Of a DNA stretch of 23,303 bases, positions 23,165 through 23,303 are shown piece after piece; position 1 is the first letter of the stretch, and each line of letters opens with the position of its first letter. The stretch covers positions 1 through 23,303 of the forward strand of contig JBAJNL010000021.1 in NCBI GenBank assembly GCA_036881885.1. The letters are read 5' to 3'. Below the pieces are notes generated by a model that did no database searches, was not told where the DNA came from, and saw only the letters and a program-made list of their open reading frames with translations. Source of the DNA: JBAJNL01 sp036881885 (GTDB taxonomy: Bacteria > Pseudomonadota > Alphaproteobacteria > Holosporales > Hepatobacteraceae). Made by a program: the position numbers and the translations under genes.

Positions 23165-23303
23165 TGGATTGCCGCGTCGGAAACAAGTTTCCTTCTCGCA
23201 ATGACAAGAAAGAACGTCATCGCGAAGGCGTGATAACGCCTGTGGCGATCCACTAGCCGAGGACTAAAGCGGCTAAAGTACACATGGATTGCCGCGTCGG
23301 AAA
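23165..23303. repeat. Repeat cluster 5: composite palindromic repeats, cut by the window end
   Basis: A type I hairpin is at 23165-23206 (inner stem GGAAAC-AA-GTTTCC), a type II hairpin at 23215-23253 (inner stem GGCGT ... ACGCC), a folding spacer (GCCG ... CGGC) at 23254-23284, and the first half of another type I from 23285. The order II, spacer, I repeats that of cluster 2. The cluster begins 82 nt after the rnd stop codon. Confidence 0.9.

Overview
The window looks like a chromosomal segment of an alphaproteobacterium, most plausibly a host-associated, intracellular-type lineage (Holosporales- or Rickettsiales-like). The taxonomic call is inference. It rests on alphaproteobacterial-type SdhB, FYDLN-acid protein, DUF3501, zf-CHCC protein, short RNase D and 7Fe ferredoxin, together with a eukaryotic-like F-box/LRR secreted protein and many dispersed palindromic repeats.

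Layout. 1-1460: 3' end of pepA, then sdhB. 1461-2031: repeat cluster 1 and repeat element A. 2032-6839: three consecutive signal-peptide or signal-anchor proteins: an unknown protein, a possible NlpC/P60-like cysteine hydrolase, and an F-box plus leucine-rich-repeat protein. 6910-9251: DUF3501 gene and an SbmA/BacA-YddA-type ABC exporter/importer fusion. 9445-11436: dnaK, with no dnaJ behind it. 11437-11758: repeat cluster 2. 11759-17437 (minus strand): a compact operon read kdsD-lptC-lptA-lptB-priA-fdxA, with a good sigma70-type promoter at 17470-17498. 17438-17956: promoter, element B and repeat cluster 3. 17957-18280 (minus): FYDLN zinc-ribbon protein. 18463-20304: rpsA, interrupted by one in-frame TAA. 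20305-20714: repeat cluster 4 and element C. 20715-20791 (minus): tRNA-Arg(CCG). 20851-23083: zf-CHCC protein, a secreted coiled-coil protein with a C-terminal membrane segment, and RNase D. 23084 to the end: repeat cluster 5.

How it fits together. The minus-strand operon supplies outer-membrane biogenesis: KdsD makes arabinose 5-phosphate for Kdo, and LptC/A/B belong to the LPS transport bridge. It also carries replication restart (PriA) and a ferredoxin. SdhB, DnaK, S1 and tRNA-Arg are housekeeping. The 2.0-6.8 kb block and the coiled-coil gene at 21.3-22.4 kb are the accessory, possibly host-directed part.

Most notable observations: (1) essential ribosomal protein S1 carries a single in-frame nonsense codon where the family has Glu; (2) a secreted F-box protein with about fourteen 20-residue Cys-type LRRs; (3) a roughly 120-135 nt element present three times, each copy with a promoter-like start and two copies with a potential hairpin; (4) a composite repeat of about 110 nt built from two hairpin types in fixed order, sitting next to gene 3' ends in every case.
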